Positions 8,845-16,418 of a DNA stretch of 64,000 bases are shown here, piece by piece. The stretch is from an uncultured Pseudoflavonifractor sp. (GTDB lineage: Bacteria > Bacillota > Clostridia > Oscillospirales > Oscillospiraceae): assembly GCA_947651395.1 (NCBI GenBank), contig CANSYW010000007.1, positions 46,024 through 110,023 on the forward strand. Reading direction: 5' to 3'. Position 1 is the first letter of the stretch. Every line of letters begins with the position of its first letter. Under the pieces are notes generated by a model. It worked only from the letters and a program-made list of their open reading frames with translations. It ran no database searches and was not told where the DNA came from. The translations under genes and the position numbers were made by a program.

Positions 8845-10125
8845 TTAAAAGAGATTTCCGGCCCGGTCAAAGGCCAGGGGGGCGGGGTCGGAAAGGATCT
8901 CCGCGTGGGGGTGGGCCTCCGCCTCGGGGATGAGGGCCTCGGAGATCCAGATCTGTCCCAGGTGGAGGGTGTCCCGAATGCGAACCATCCGCAGCCGGGA
9001 CCGGTCGGCCCCCACCAGGGTCTTGACCGCCGCCTGGAGGGCCAGCCTGTCGCTGTCAAAGACCATGGGCAGCTTGGCCGAGACGGTGACGCCCCCAGTG
9101 AGACAGTTGGGATAGGTCATGTCAAAGTCCATTTTCTTAAAGAGCCGCCGGGTGGTTACGTCGGCCATGCCGACCCCCATGGCCGCCCCGTGGGTCTCCT
9201 CCGTGAGGTCCAGCACGGCCACTCGCTGGGCCCGCCTGGCCCGGAGTTCTTCCGGAATGGCGGCGCCGGGGAGGTAGGTGTGGGTGATGTTGGGGTCCAT
9301 GCCGGGGCCGGAGATGTTTTTGCCAATGCGATCCACCGCCAGCACGTCCAGGCCCTCAAAGAGGATACGGGGCAAATTCCCCTTGGCCTTTTCCAACAGC
9401 CTGGGCTCCTCCGTAAAGATCTCCTCTTTGGTCAGCAGGCGAAGATCACAGACCTTGTCGAAGGCGTTTTCCACCGTGGCCAGGGCCAGGATCACCTGGG
9501 TGGAACGAATGGCCCGGGCGCCGAACTCCAGGACCCGGTGGCCCATGACGGCCGGCCCGCCCCCGTGGACGGTCTCCGCCCCCTTCTGTTTGCCCAGGCC
9601 GATGGCCGCCATCTTGACAAGGCCGCTTTCAAACTCGCCCCGAAAGCCGGTGTGGGGCTTGACACGGTTGAACAGGATGATGCCGTCGGCCTCCAGGGCC
9701 AGCTTATCCGCCCAGACCGGTTCCCCGGCGTCGGTGGTATCCACCTGAACCACCTCCATGGTGGCCCGGATGGGCGCGCCCACGGTCTCCCGGGTAATGC
9801 CGTAGCCCGCCAGCAGGGCCTGCTGACCCTGGGCGGTGGCCCCGCCGTGGCTGCCCATGGCGGGAAAGACGAAGGGCTCCACGCCGGCTTCCTTTAAGAG
9901 GCGGATCAGCTCCCGGAGGAGGGGGACATAGCAGTCGATGCCCCGGCTCCCGGCGGTGATGGCCACCGTCATGCCGGGCCGAAGGAGAGCGCGGATCCTA
10001 GGGCTCTGAAACTCCAGGCGGAGGGCCTCCACCGGATCGGGGAGAGTTTCCCCGGGAAAAGTCTGGCGGACGAAGACGCCCCGGGGAAGGGCCACGTCCC
10101 GGAGCATATCGTTGACCGCGCCCAT
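8845..10125 (-). CDS. LarA-like (DUF2088) nickel-pincer racemase/epimerase family protein
   Basis: Protein of 426 residues with the lactate racemase domain. Visible blocks are MGSHGGAT (about 91), NRVKPHTGFRG with the Lys/His pair, and GLVKMAAIGLGKQKGA, then HGGG. In the characterised enzyme, nickel-pincer nucleotide bound to Lys interconverts lactate isomers by hydride transfer, and relatives act on other 2-hydroxy acids. The cofactor needs LarB, LarC and LarE, none of which is in this window. The start follows the TRAP permease stop by one base, so it is translated with the transporter. It probably epimerises the imported hydroxy acid (inference). Confidence 0.8.
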   Translation of the reverse strand: MGAVNDMLRDVALPRGVFVRQTFPGETLPDPVEALRLEFQSPRIRALLRPGMTVAITAGSRGIDCYVPLLRELIRLLKEAGVEPFVFPAMGSHGGATAQGQQALLAGYGITRETVGAPIRATMEVVQVDTTDAGEPVWADKLALEADGIILFNRVKPHTGFRGEFESGLVKMAAIGLGKQKGAETVHGGGPAVMGHRVLEFGARAIRSTQVILALATVENAFDKVCDLRLLTKEEIFTEEPRLLEKAKGNLPRILFEGLDVLAVDRIGKNISGPGMDPNITHTYLPGAAIPEELRARRAQRVAVLDLTEETHGAAMGVGMADVTTRRLFKKMDFDMTYPNCLTGGVTVSAKLPMVFDSDRLALQAAVKTLVGADRSRLRMVRIRDTLHLGQIWISEALIPEAEAHPHAEILSDPAPLAFDRAGNLF

Positions 10126-10126
10126 C

Positions 10127-11413
10127 TTACTTCAGCCCGTTGAGGACGCCCAGCAGCCCGGTGGACAGAGCGGGCACAAAGCCCACGGCCAGCAGGGCCA
10201 GGATGAGTACGGCGATAAAGGGCACCGCGGGTTTGACGATCTTGTCCATGGGCAGGCCGGTCATGGACTGGGCCACAAATACGTTGGCGCACACCGGCGG
10301 AGTGCAGAAGCCAACGGCCAGGGCCAGGGTCATGACAACGCCGAACTGGAGGGAGCTGACGCCCACCGCCTTGGCCACATTGAGCAGCACAGGGCTGAAG
10401 ATGACGATGGCGGGGGTGGTCTGCATGAACATGCCGATGATAAACAGGATGCAGGTCACCAGGAACATGACCACATAGGTGTTGGTGGAGATGCCCAGGA
10501 AGAAGTTGGCGATGGCCTTGTTCACACCCAGATAGGCGAAGATCAGGCCGATGGCGGTGGCGGGCGCCACCGTCCACATCATGCCGCCGGAGAAGGTTGC
10601 GGTGGCCTTGAACTCAGCCCACAGCTGTTTAAAGGTGACCTCTTTATAGACAAAGCAGCCCACGACGATGCCGTACACGGTGGCTACCACGGCGGCCTCG
10701 GTGGCGGTAAAGGCGCCCGAGTAGATGCCGCCCAGGATGATGATAGGCATGAGCAGGGCCCACTTGGCGTCCCAGAAGCCCTTGAGGGCGGTCTTCAGAC
10801 GGAATTTGTTGTCCCCCTTGATGCCCCGCTTTTTGCAGTAGATGTAGTTGACCAGCATCAGCAGAGCGCCCACCAGAATGGCGGGGACGATGCCGGCGAT
10901 GAACAGATCGCCAATGGACTCGTTGTTGGTCACGCCGTAGATGACCATGGGATAGCTGGGGGGCACGATGATGCCCAGTCCGCCGGCCACGGCGCACAGG
11001 CCGGTGGCATAGTATTTGTCATAGCCGTTGCGCACCATCTCAGGCAGCATGATGGCGCCGATGGCGGCCACGGTGGCCACGGCGGAGCCGGAGACCGCGC
11101 CGAAGAACATACAGGCCAGGATGGTCACCATGCCCAGAGAACCGGTGACGCCGCCGATGCAGTTGTTGGCCGCGGCCACCAGTCGCTTGGAGATGCCGCC
11201 CTTATCCATAATGTTGCCGCAGATCATGAAGAAGGGCAGGGCGATCATGGCGGAGGAGGCCACGCCGGTATAGAAGTTCTGGGCCAGGAAGGAGGCCGAG
11301 GTCACCGGGTTGACCAAAAGCATCAGGAAGCAGGGGAAGATGAGACAAATGCCGATGGGCACGCCGATGGCGAAAAAGAGCACCATGCTGCCGAACAAAA
11401 TGAGAAGATCCAT
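10127..11413 (-). CDS. dctM: TRAP transporter large permease (DctM)
   Basis: Twelve-helix permease of a tripartite ATP-independent periplasmic transporter, 428 residues, hydrophobic throughout. Family features are the N-terminal FAIGVPIGICL helix, the FMICGNIMDKGGI segment, GCVTGSLG-like and SGSAVATVAAIG motifs, and VPPSYPMVIYG. With DctQ and DctP it imports an organic acid by sodium symport. It lies 3 bases after dctQ and 1 base before the LarA-like gene. The substrate cannot be read from the permease. Confidence 0.94.
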   Translation of the reverse strand: MDLLILFGSMVLFFAIGVPIGICLIFPCFLMLLVNPVTSASFLAQNFYTGVASSAMIALPFFMICGNIMDKGGISKRLVAAANNCIGGVTGSLGMVTILACMFFGAVSGSAVATVAAIGAIMLPEMVRNGYDKYYATGLCAVAGGLGIIVPPSYPMVIYGVTNNESIGDLFIAGIVPAILVGALLMLVNYIYCKKRGIKGDNKFRLKTALKGFWDAKWALLMPIIILGGIYSGAFTATEAAVVATVYGIVVGCFVYKEVTFKQLWAEFKATATFSGGMMWTVAPATAIGLIFAYLGVNKAIANFFLGISTNTYVVMFLVTCILFIIGMFMQTTPAIVIFSPVLLNVAKAVGVSSLQFGVVMTLALAVGFCTPPVCANVFVAQSMTGLPMDKIVKPAVPFIAVLILALLAVGFVPALSTGLLGVLNGLK

Positions 11414-11416
11414 AGC

Positions 11417-11989
11417 TTACTTCGCCTCCTTTTCTTTCTCGGCCTTTTTGGCCGCCCACTCGGCCTCCATGGCCTCCAGGTCGATGGAGGGCTTGGAGGC
11501 GCCCAGCCGCTTCTCGTCCTCGTGGGCCAGCTTATAGATGTCGCCCAGCAGCTTCAGGCTGGCGATGACCAGCACCACGGGAATGAGCCAATAGGACAGG
11601 GCCTTGGGGATGCCGAGAAGGGGAGTCTTGGAGTTGCCGATACTGCCGATCAGCTCCACGAAGGGGAAGATGAGGTAGATGTTGAAAATGATGAAGATGA
11701 CGTCGCTGATGATGAGCATGGCCTTTTTCACCTTGAAGGGGACCACGTCCAAAAGGGCGTCGATGCGCAGATTCTTGCGGTAGGTGACGGCGCTGGATAC
11801 GCCCATATAGGTCATCCACACGAACAGGATAATGGACAGCTCCTCCGCCCAGGTGAAGGAGTAGCCCAAAACGTAGCGGCTGATCACCTGGATAAAGAGC
11901 AGCACCATGATGGCGATGAACAGCACGGCGCTGATGTACTGGTCGATGTTGATAATAAACTTCTTCCAGTCAAAATTTTTCTGTTCCAT
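11417..11989 (-). CDS. dctQ: TRAP transporter small permease (DctQ)
   Basis: Membrane subunit of 190 residues with four helices: about 13-35, 46-62, 85-107 and 125-147. The family motif RYVLGYSFTWAEELSIILFVWMT is split by the second helix, and a charged EKR/AEKEKEAK tail ends the protein. It partners DctM. A GC-rich hairpin in the 94-base gap from dctP (12013-12044) may lower its expression relative to the receptor. Confidence 0.92.
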   Translation of the reverse strand: MEQKNFDWKKFIINIDQYISAVLFIAIMVLLFIQVISRYVLGYSFTWAEELSIILFVWMTYMGVSSAVTYRKNLRIDALLDVVPFKVKKAMLIISDVIFIIFNIYLIFPFVELIGSIGNSKTPLLGIPKALSYWLIPVVLVIASLKLLGDIYKLAHEDEKRLGASKPSIDLEAMEAEWAAKKAEKEKEAK

Positions 11990-12012
11990 AGCTATATTTC
12001 CTTTCTATAAGA

Positions 12013-12044
12013 GACGGCCGGGCCGAGGAACCGGCCCGGCCGTC
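12013..12044 (-). other. GC-rich hairpin between receptor and permease genes
   Basis: A perfect 12-bp stem, GACGGCCGGGCC (12013-12024) with its complement at 12033-12044, and an 8-base loop. There is no T run, so it probably stabilises the dctP mRNA 3' end or causes partial termination. An equivalent hairpin sits at the receptor/permease junction of the second TRAP operon. Confidence 0.7.
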
Positions 12045-12083
12045 AATGCCACAGATTTCAGTTCAGGACAGACAGGGGAGCGC

Positions 12084-13181
12084 TTACATGCCCAGGGCGC
12101 TCATCAGGGCGTTGTAGCGGGTCTCGCCCATGATGTCCTTGGCCTGGCCCCAGCAGGAGCTGGCGGCGTCCTTGAAGCCCTGGAGCTCCTCGGGGGTGGG
12201 CTGATAGATGGTGGCGCCCGCCTCGGTGAGCATGTCGCGGTACTCGCCCTCCGCCTTCTCGGCGGCGTCCTTGGAGGCGGCGGTGGCGGCCTCGTTGGCC
12301 TTGTCGATGGCGGCCTTCTGATTGTCGGACAGGCCGTTATACACATCGGCGTTCATGAACACGAAGGTGGAGGTGTAGGAGTGCCGGGTCTCGCAGATGT
12401 TGGGGTTGACCTCATAGAACTTGTTGGAGTAAATGGTGGACAGGGGGTTTTCCTCGGCGTCCACCAGCTTGGTCTGCAGAGCGCTGTAGAGCTCGCTGAT
12501 GGGCACGCTGGTGACAGCGGCACCCATGGACTCCATGGCGGCGATCTGGAGCTTGTCGTTCATGGTGCGGATCTTCAGGCCCTTCATGTCGGCCACGGTC
12601 TGAATGGGCTTGGAGGAAGTGACATTGCGGAAGCCGATGGAGATGTAAGCCAGGGGCTTCACGCCCTGGACGTCGGCCTCCAGCTGATCCTTCATGGCCT
12701 GGCCGATCTCACCCTCCAGAACGGAGTGGACGGAGTCGTAGCTGTCGTAGAGGAAGGGCACGTTCAGCTCGGCAAAAGCGTTGGAATACTCCGACCAGTT
12801 GCCGGTGGTAAAGTGGGCCACCTCAAAGGCGCCGGTCTGAATTCCGTTGACGATGGCGTCGGTGCCGGAGGCCAGCTGGCTGTCGGGGAACAGATCCACG
12901 GTGATGGAGCCGCCGGACTCGGCCTGCACGGTGTCGATCCAGGTCATCAGGCCGGCGGCCATGCCGGTGTTGCGGGCTTCCAGCTCGCTGTTGGCCACGA
13001 CGGAGGCCATGCGCAGCTTGACGGGCTTATCTTCGGGGGCGCCGGCCGCGGCGCTCTGGGCGGGATCGGCGGCCTTGGACTCGGCGGGGGCGGGGGTGTT
13101 GGAACTGCCGCCGCCGCAGGCGGCCAGGGTGAGGGACATGGCAAGAGAAAGGGCCAGGGCGGTAAATCTCTTTTTCATCAT
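12084..13181 (-). CDS. dctP: TRAP transporter solute receptor (DctP), lipoprotein
   Basis: Extracellular solute-binding protein of 365 residues and first gene of the minus-strand operon. A lipoprotein signal ends in LAACGGG (Cys about 22). A Ser/Ala/Pro linker and a DctP fold follow, with the carboxylate-site region SIGFRNVTSSKPI and KGLKIRTMNDKLQIAAMESMGA; the Arg of KIRTM is the usual ligand-carboxylate contact. Ribosome site GAAGGAGATCAA. It fixes the substrate class as an organic acid. Its promoter carries one of three palindromes shared with the divergent GntR regulator. Confidence 0.93.
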   Translation of the reverse strand: MMKKRFTALALSLAMSLTLAACGGGSSNTPAPAESKAADPAQSAAAGAPEDKPVKLRMASVVANSELEARNTGMAAGLMTWIDTVQAESGGSITVDLFPDSQLASGTDAIVNGIQTGAFEVAHFTTGNWSEYSNAFAELNVPFLYDSYDSVHSVLEGEIGQAMKDQLEADVQGVKPLAYISIGFRNVTSSKPIQTVADMKGLKIRTMNDKLQIAAMESMGAAVTSVPISELYSALQTKLVDAEENPLSTIYSNKFYEVNPNICETRHSYTSTFVFMNADVYNGLSDNQKAAIDKANEAATAASKDAAEKAEGEYRDMLTEAGATIYQPTPEELQGFKDAASSCWGQAKDIMGETRYNALMSALGM

Positions 13182-13271
13182 TTGATCTCCTTCTCCAATT
13201 GATTTTTGGGTTGATTATGGTGGGACATGCGGGGATAATTTGGCCAGGTCATATGACTGTATTCCTGTCCT

Positions 13272-13314
13272 CCTGTTATACAGGCATATTACCACAGGCC
13301 ATTTCAACCTGCAA
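13272..13314 (-). promoter_or_regulatory. dctP promoter with GntR-type operator
   Basis: On the minus strand TTGCAG (13309-13314), a 17-base spacer and TAATAT (13286-13291) form a plausible promoter. Directly downstream is the perfect palindrome CCTGTTATACAGG (13272-13284), a FadR/GntR-type operator at the likely start of transcription. The leader to dctP is about 90 bases. Between here and the gntR promoter (13315-13450) I see only AT-rich sequence with no gene. Confidence 0.7.
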
Positions 13315-13450
13315 CAGTTTTTTAAGCCGAAGCAAATAAGTTCTTCTTTTTTCACAAAAAGACCGTCAAGAAATTGTCAAATTCATCCAAGAATGGACGG
13401 AGATCCACCCTGAAAAACGGGGTCGGGCGCCTCAAATAAGGAAATTGTCC

Positions 13451-13502
13451 TTGCCAATCGCACATGGGTGTGGTATGATATCCTATACGGTTGTTATACA
13501 TC
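13451..13502 (+). promoter_or_regulatory. gntR promoter with operator
   Basis: TTGCCA (13451-13456), exactly 17 bases, then TATGAT (13474-13479): five of six matches in each box. The operator-like GTTGTTATACATC (13490-13502) covers the predicted +1 region, which suggests autorepression. Confidence 0.75.
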
Positions 13503-13560
13503 TATACCTTTATATCCGCGGTATGACGCCCCACTTTGAATGAGCGAAGGAGTACCACGT

Positions 13561-14256
13561 ATGAAAAAGATCGTGAAGTCCAGCCTGACAGACCAGATAT
13601 TTGACTATCTCCAGAGCGAGATCCTGAAGGGGACCTGGAAGCCGGGAGAGAAGCTGCCCTCGGAAAATGAGCTCTCCGCCGAGCTGGGGGTGAGCCGCAT
13701 GTCCCTGCGCAGCGCCATCCAGCGCATTTGCGCCATGGGTCTGGCGGAGACCAGGGTGGGAGAGGGCACCTTTGTGCGCAGCTTTAACCTGCGCTCCTAT
13801 TTTTCCGAGCTCTACCGCCTGGGGCTGTTGGGCCAGAGCCCCAACGAGATCAACGACCTGCGCTTTGTGCTCCAGATCGGCAGTGTCCGGCTGGCCATGG
13901 TGGACGGCGTGGACAGGGTGGATCTGGCGGTGCTGGAGAAGCTGGTGGAGGATATGGAGAGGGCTGCCGCCGCCAACGACCAGGACGCCTTCCATATCGC
14001 CGATCTCCAGTTCCACCGCAGCGTGTGCGAGCTTTGCAAGAACGAGCTCCTCTATAATATCTATGACGCGGTGGAGGAGGTGCTGGACGATGTGACCAAG
14101 AAAAACGTCCAGCGATCGGTGGAGGAGGCCTCCGGCTATGACCGGGTGCTCAGACACCACCGGGAGATCCTGGAGAGCCTGGGCACACAGGACATGGATC
14201 GCTTTGTCCGGGCCATGATGGAGTCCAGAGAGCGCTCTTTGCGGTACTACTCCTGA
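13561..14256 (+). CDS. GntR-family (FadR subfamily) transcription regulator
   Basis: Repressor-type regulator of 231 residues. The N-terminal winged helix-turn-helix shows KLPSENELSAELGVSRMSLRSAIQRI and a GEGTFV wing end. The C-terminal FCD domain (about 90-225) has the metal/ligand positions Asp and His in DLQFHRSV and the HHREI His, typical of binders of small organic acids. The ATG at 13561 has GAAGGAG about 11 bases upstream; an ATG at 13540 has none. It sits between the TRAP operon and the dehydratase gene, and three palindromes near its own, the dctP and the dehydratase promoters mark a local regulon. Confidence 0.93.
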   Translation: MKKIVKSSLTDQIFDYLQSEILKGTWKPGEKLPSENELSAELGVSRMSLRSAIQRICAMGLAETRVGEGTFVRSFNLRSYFSELYRLGLLGQSPNEINDLRFVLQIGSVRLAMVDGVDRVDLAVLEKLVEDMERAAAANDQDAFHIADLQFHRSVCELCKNELLYNIYDAVEEVLDDVTKKNVQRSVEEASGYDRVLRHHREILESLGTQDMDRFVRAMMESRERSLRYYS

Positions 14257-14290
14257 TCCGGCTCTCATCAGCCGGCGCTTTGGAAAGCAA

Positions 14291-14328
14291 AAAATTGCCG
14301 CTCCCTCTTGACAGGGGGCGGCAATTTT
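14291..14328 (+). terminator. Intrinsic terminator of gntR
   Basis: Stem AAAATTGCCGC (14291-14301) with GCGGCAATTTT (14318-14328), and a 16-base loop. The T run is inside the descending stem. The -35 box of the next promoter (14308-14313) lies in its loop, an unusually compact arrangement. Confidence 0.75.
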
Positions 14329-14350
14329 GATAGTATACTTGTATAACAAG
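14308..14350 (+). promoter_or_regulatory. Promoter and operator of the dehydratase gene
   Basis: The consensus -35 TTGACA (14308-14313) is followed by TAGTAT (14331-14336, spacing 17) or TATACT (14334-14339, spacing 20). The near-palindrome CTTGTATAACAAG (14338-14350) overlaps the end of the -10 and the start site. It fits the FadR-subfamily consensus TNGTNNNACNA, so repression by the adjacent GntR protein is expected. Confidence 0.75.
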
Positions 14351-14416
14351 CATATGGCCCTCATACAGACCCTTCTCCTGTCCTCCTGTTAAAATGTGAT
14401 AAGGAGCGTGGACTGT

Positions 14417-15616
14417 GTGAAGATCACCAGTGTACAGGTAATTGAATGTAAGCCCAATGTGATGGGCAAGGTCATCTGCGTGCGCATCAACACCGACTGC
14501 AAGGAGATCTACGGCTATGGTGAGGTGGGCCTGTCCTACGGCAAGGCCCACCATGCCGGCGTGGGCATCGCCCGGGATTTTGGCGAGATCATTGTGGGGA
14601 TGGATCCCCTGAAGCCGGAGCTCATCTGGGAGACCCTGTTCCGCACCACCTTCTGGGGAATGGGCGGCGGCACCGTCATCAACGCGGGTATGAGCGCCAT
14701 CGACACCGCCCTGTGGGACATCATGGGCAAGGCCTACAAGATGCCGGTGTATCAGCTCCTGGGCGGCAAGAGCAACGACCGGATCCGGGCCTATGCCAGC
14801 CAGCTCCAGTTCGGCTGGGGCCCCGAGCACCTGTTTCTCACCGATCCCAAGGATTACGCCAAGGCCACTGAGGACGCCCTGGCCGACGGCTATGACGCCA
14901 TCAAGGTGGATCCCATGGGCGTCACCGACGAGGGCAAGTGGGCCCGTGAGGCCACCAACCCCAACTGGAAAATGCGGGGCAAGCTCAGCGAGAAGATGCT
15001 GGATACCTGCTACAGGCGCACCGAGGCCATGCGCGAGGCGGGCGGGGAGGATCTGGACATTATCATCGAGACCCATTCCTATCCCGACATGAACACCGGC
15101 ATTCAGCTGGGGCAGCGTCTGGAGCCGCTGAACATCTACTACTATGAGGAGCCCTGCAATCCGCTGAATGTGGAGAACATGCTGGAGATCCACAAGGCGC
15201 TGCCCCATGTGGCCTTGGCCAGCGGCGAGCGCATTTACACCCGCTGGGGCTTCCGTGAGTTCCTGGAGAAGCATGTGCTCCAGGTCATCCAGCCCGACCT
15301 GACCATCTGCGGCGGCATTTCCGAGACCAAGAAGATCTGCGATATGGCCAACATCTATGACGCCGCCGTCCAGCTCCACATCTGCGGCGGCCCCATCGCC
15401 ACCGCCGCCAGCCTTCAGGTGGAGGCCGTCATCCCCAACTTCCTCATCCACGAGGTCCACGAGGGCGCCATCAAGAAGGACATGCGGGAGCTGGGCATGT
15501 ACGAGGACATCAAGCCTGTCAAGGGCTATTACGAGGTGCCCGACCGGCCCGGCATCGGCCAGGAGCTCTCCCAGAAGGCCCTGGACGAGGCGGACAAGAT
15601 CTACACCTGCCAGTAA
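14417..15616 (+). CDS. Enolase-superfamily (mandelate racemase/acid-sugar dehydratase) enzyme
   Basis: Two-domain enolase-superfamily enzyme, 399 residues from the GTG at 14417, which has AAGGAG ten bases upstream. Barrel residues visible: Lys in YDAIKVDPMG on strand 2; E-x-H in IIETH on strand 3 in place of the more usual D-x-N; Glu in YYEEP; Glu in LASGER; Asp in IQPDLTICGG; and His in LHICGGP. The strand-3 acid-x-His plus the His/Asp pair matches the galactonate-dehydratase type more than a racemase. The likely reaction is dehydration of an aldonate or uronate to a 2-keto-3-deoxy acid; the substrate is unknown. It is under the same operator type as the TRAP importer. Confidence 0.87.
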   Translation: MKITSVQVIECKPNVMGKVICVRINTDCKEIYGYGEVGLSYGKAHHAGVGIARDFGEIIVGMDPLKPELIWETLFRTTFWGMGGGTVINAGMSAIDTALWDIMGKAYKMPVYQLLGGKSNDRIRAYASQLQFGWGPEHLFLTDPKDYAKATEDALADGYDAIKVDPMGVTDEGKWAREATNPNWKMRGKLSEKMLDTCYRRTEAMREAGGEDLDIIIETHSYPDMNTGIQLGQRLEPLNIYYYEEPCNPLNVENMLEIHKALPHVALASGERIYTRWGFREFLEKHVLQVIQPDLTICGGISETKKICDMANIYDAAVQLHICGGPIATAASLQVEAVIPNFLIHEVHEGAIKKDMRELGMYEDIKPVKGYYEVPDRPGIGQELSQKALDEADKIYTCQ

Positions 15617-15619
15617 ACC

Positions 15620-15907
15620 ATGCCCATCACGGTATACGGCAGCAATGTCTGCCCCGGCACGCTGTGTTTTCTGTCCATCCTGACCCGCAATGGGGTCATG
15701 CCAAGCTTTGTCAACATCACCGGCTCCATTGACCGCCTCAAGGAGTTCATCACCTTTCGTGATACCAGCCCTCTTTTTGACGGGCTCCGGGGGACGGGCG
15801 CCATCGGCTTTCCCCTGATCCGTCTGGAGGACGGGAGCTACACCAGAGACGTCAATGGCGTACTGGAAAGCCTGGGGATCCGGGAACGGATGGAGTTTGG
15901 AAAGTAA
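15620..15907 (+). CDS. Glutaredoxin-like small protein
   Basis: Small cytosolic protein of 95 residues with a thioredoxin-fold start, ITVYGSNVCPGTLCF. Its Cys pair is spaced by four residues (C-P-G-T-L-C) rather than the CxxC of true glutaredoxins. Later IGFPLIRLEDG resembles the cis-Pro loop. The ATG is 3 bases after the dehydratase stop with no ribosome site of its own, so it is translationally coupled. Whether it has redox activity, and why it travels with a dehydratase, is not known. Confidence 0.72.
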   Translation: MPITVYGSNVCPGTLCFLSILTRNGVMPSFVNITGSIDRLKEFITFRDTSPLFDGLRGTGAIGFPLIRLEDGSYTRDVNGVLESLGIRERMEFGK

Positions 15908-15919
15908 ATACGCGATCCA

Positions 15920-15957
15920 AAAGAGGCCCCGAAGCGAAAACGCTTCGGGGCCTCTTT
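15920..15957. terminator. Bidirectional terminator between convergent operons
   Basis: A perfect 17-bp stem (15920-15936 with 15941-15957) and loop AAAA, with an A run at the 5' side and a T run at the 3' side. It serves the dehydratase operon (plus) and the long sugar-acid operon (minus). Confidence 0.92.
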
Positions 15958-15961
15958 GAGG

Positions 15962-16405
15962 TTACAGCTCCAGCTTGATCACCGCTTTGCGGTAAGGGGC
16001 GGCGGTCAGCGTGTGGCGGCAGGCCTTGTGGCCGTCCTCGGGCCACAGGATATAGCAGCTCCCCTCCGGCACGGTCAGGGTCAGGTCGGGGCGGCCGGTA
16101 TACATGGCCTTGTCGCTGTCTGGGTCATAGGGACGGGCGGGGCTGAGCCGGGGGAGGTCGGCCCAGGCCAGAAGCTCCTGGCCCCGGAGAAGGATCTGCA
16201 GATCCAGATGGCGGCGGTGGGCTTCAAAGTCACCCTCCCACAAGGGGCGGGTGGTCCCCTCCTGAAGAAGCAGAAAGCCGCCGGAGAAAGCAAAGCGGGC
16301 GGGGGCGGGCGCCTCCCGGTGTTCGGCCAGGCAGGCCAGAGCGGCCTCCAGATGGGGCAGAGGGGGCCGGGTACGCTCCAGCCAGTCAAAGGTCTGTATC
16401 AGCAT
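15962..16405 (-). CDS. YhcH/YjgK/YiaL family protein
   Basis: Cupin-like protein of 147 residues. It is recognised by its family pattern: HRRHLDLQILLRG near the middle, the GSCYILWPEDGHKAC block with metal-site residues, and KAVIKLEL at the end. Relatives sit in sialic acid, uronate and 2,3-diketogulonate operons and are thought to act as sugar anomerases or epimerases. The ATG at 16405 (GAGAGG upstream) was preferred over a longer frame beginning inside the sialidase-like gene. It is the last gene of the long minus-strand operon. Confidence 0.85.
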   Translation of the reverse strand: MLIQTFDWLERTRPPLPHLEAALACLAEHREAPAPARFAFSGGFLLLQEGTTRPLWEGDFEAHRRHLDLQILLRGQELLAWADLPRLSPARPYDPDSDKAMYTGRPDLTLTVPEGSCYILWPEDGHKACRHTLTAAPYRKAVIKLEL

Positions 16406-16418
16406 GGGGAAGCACCTC

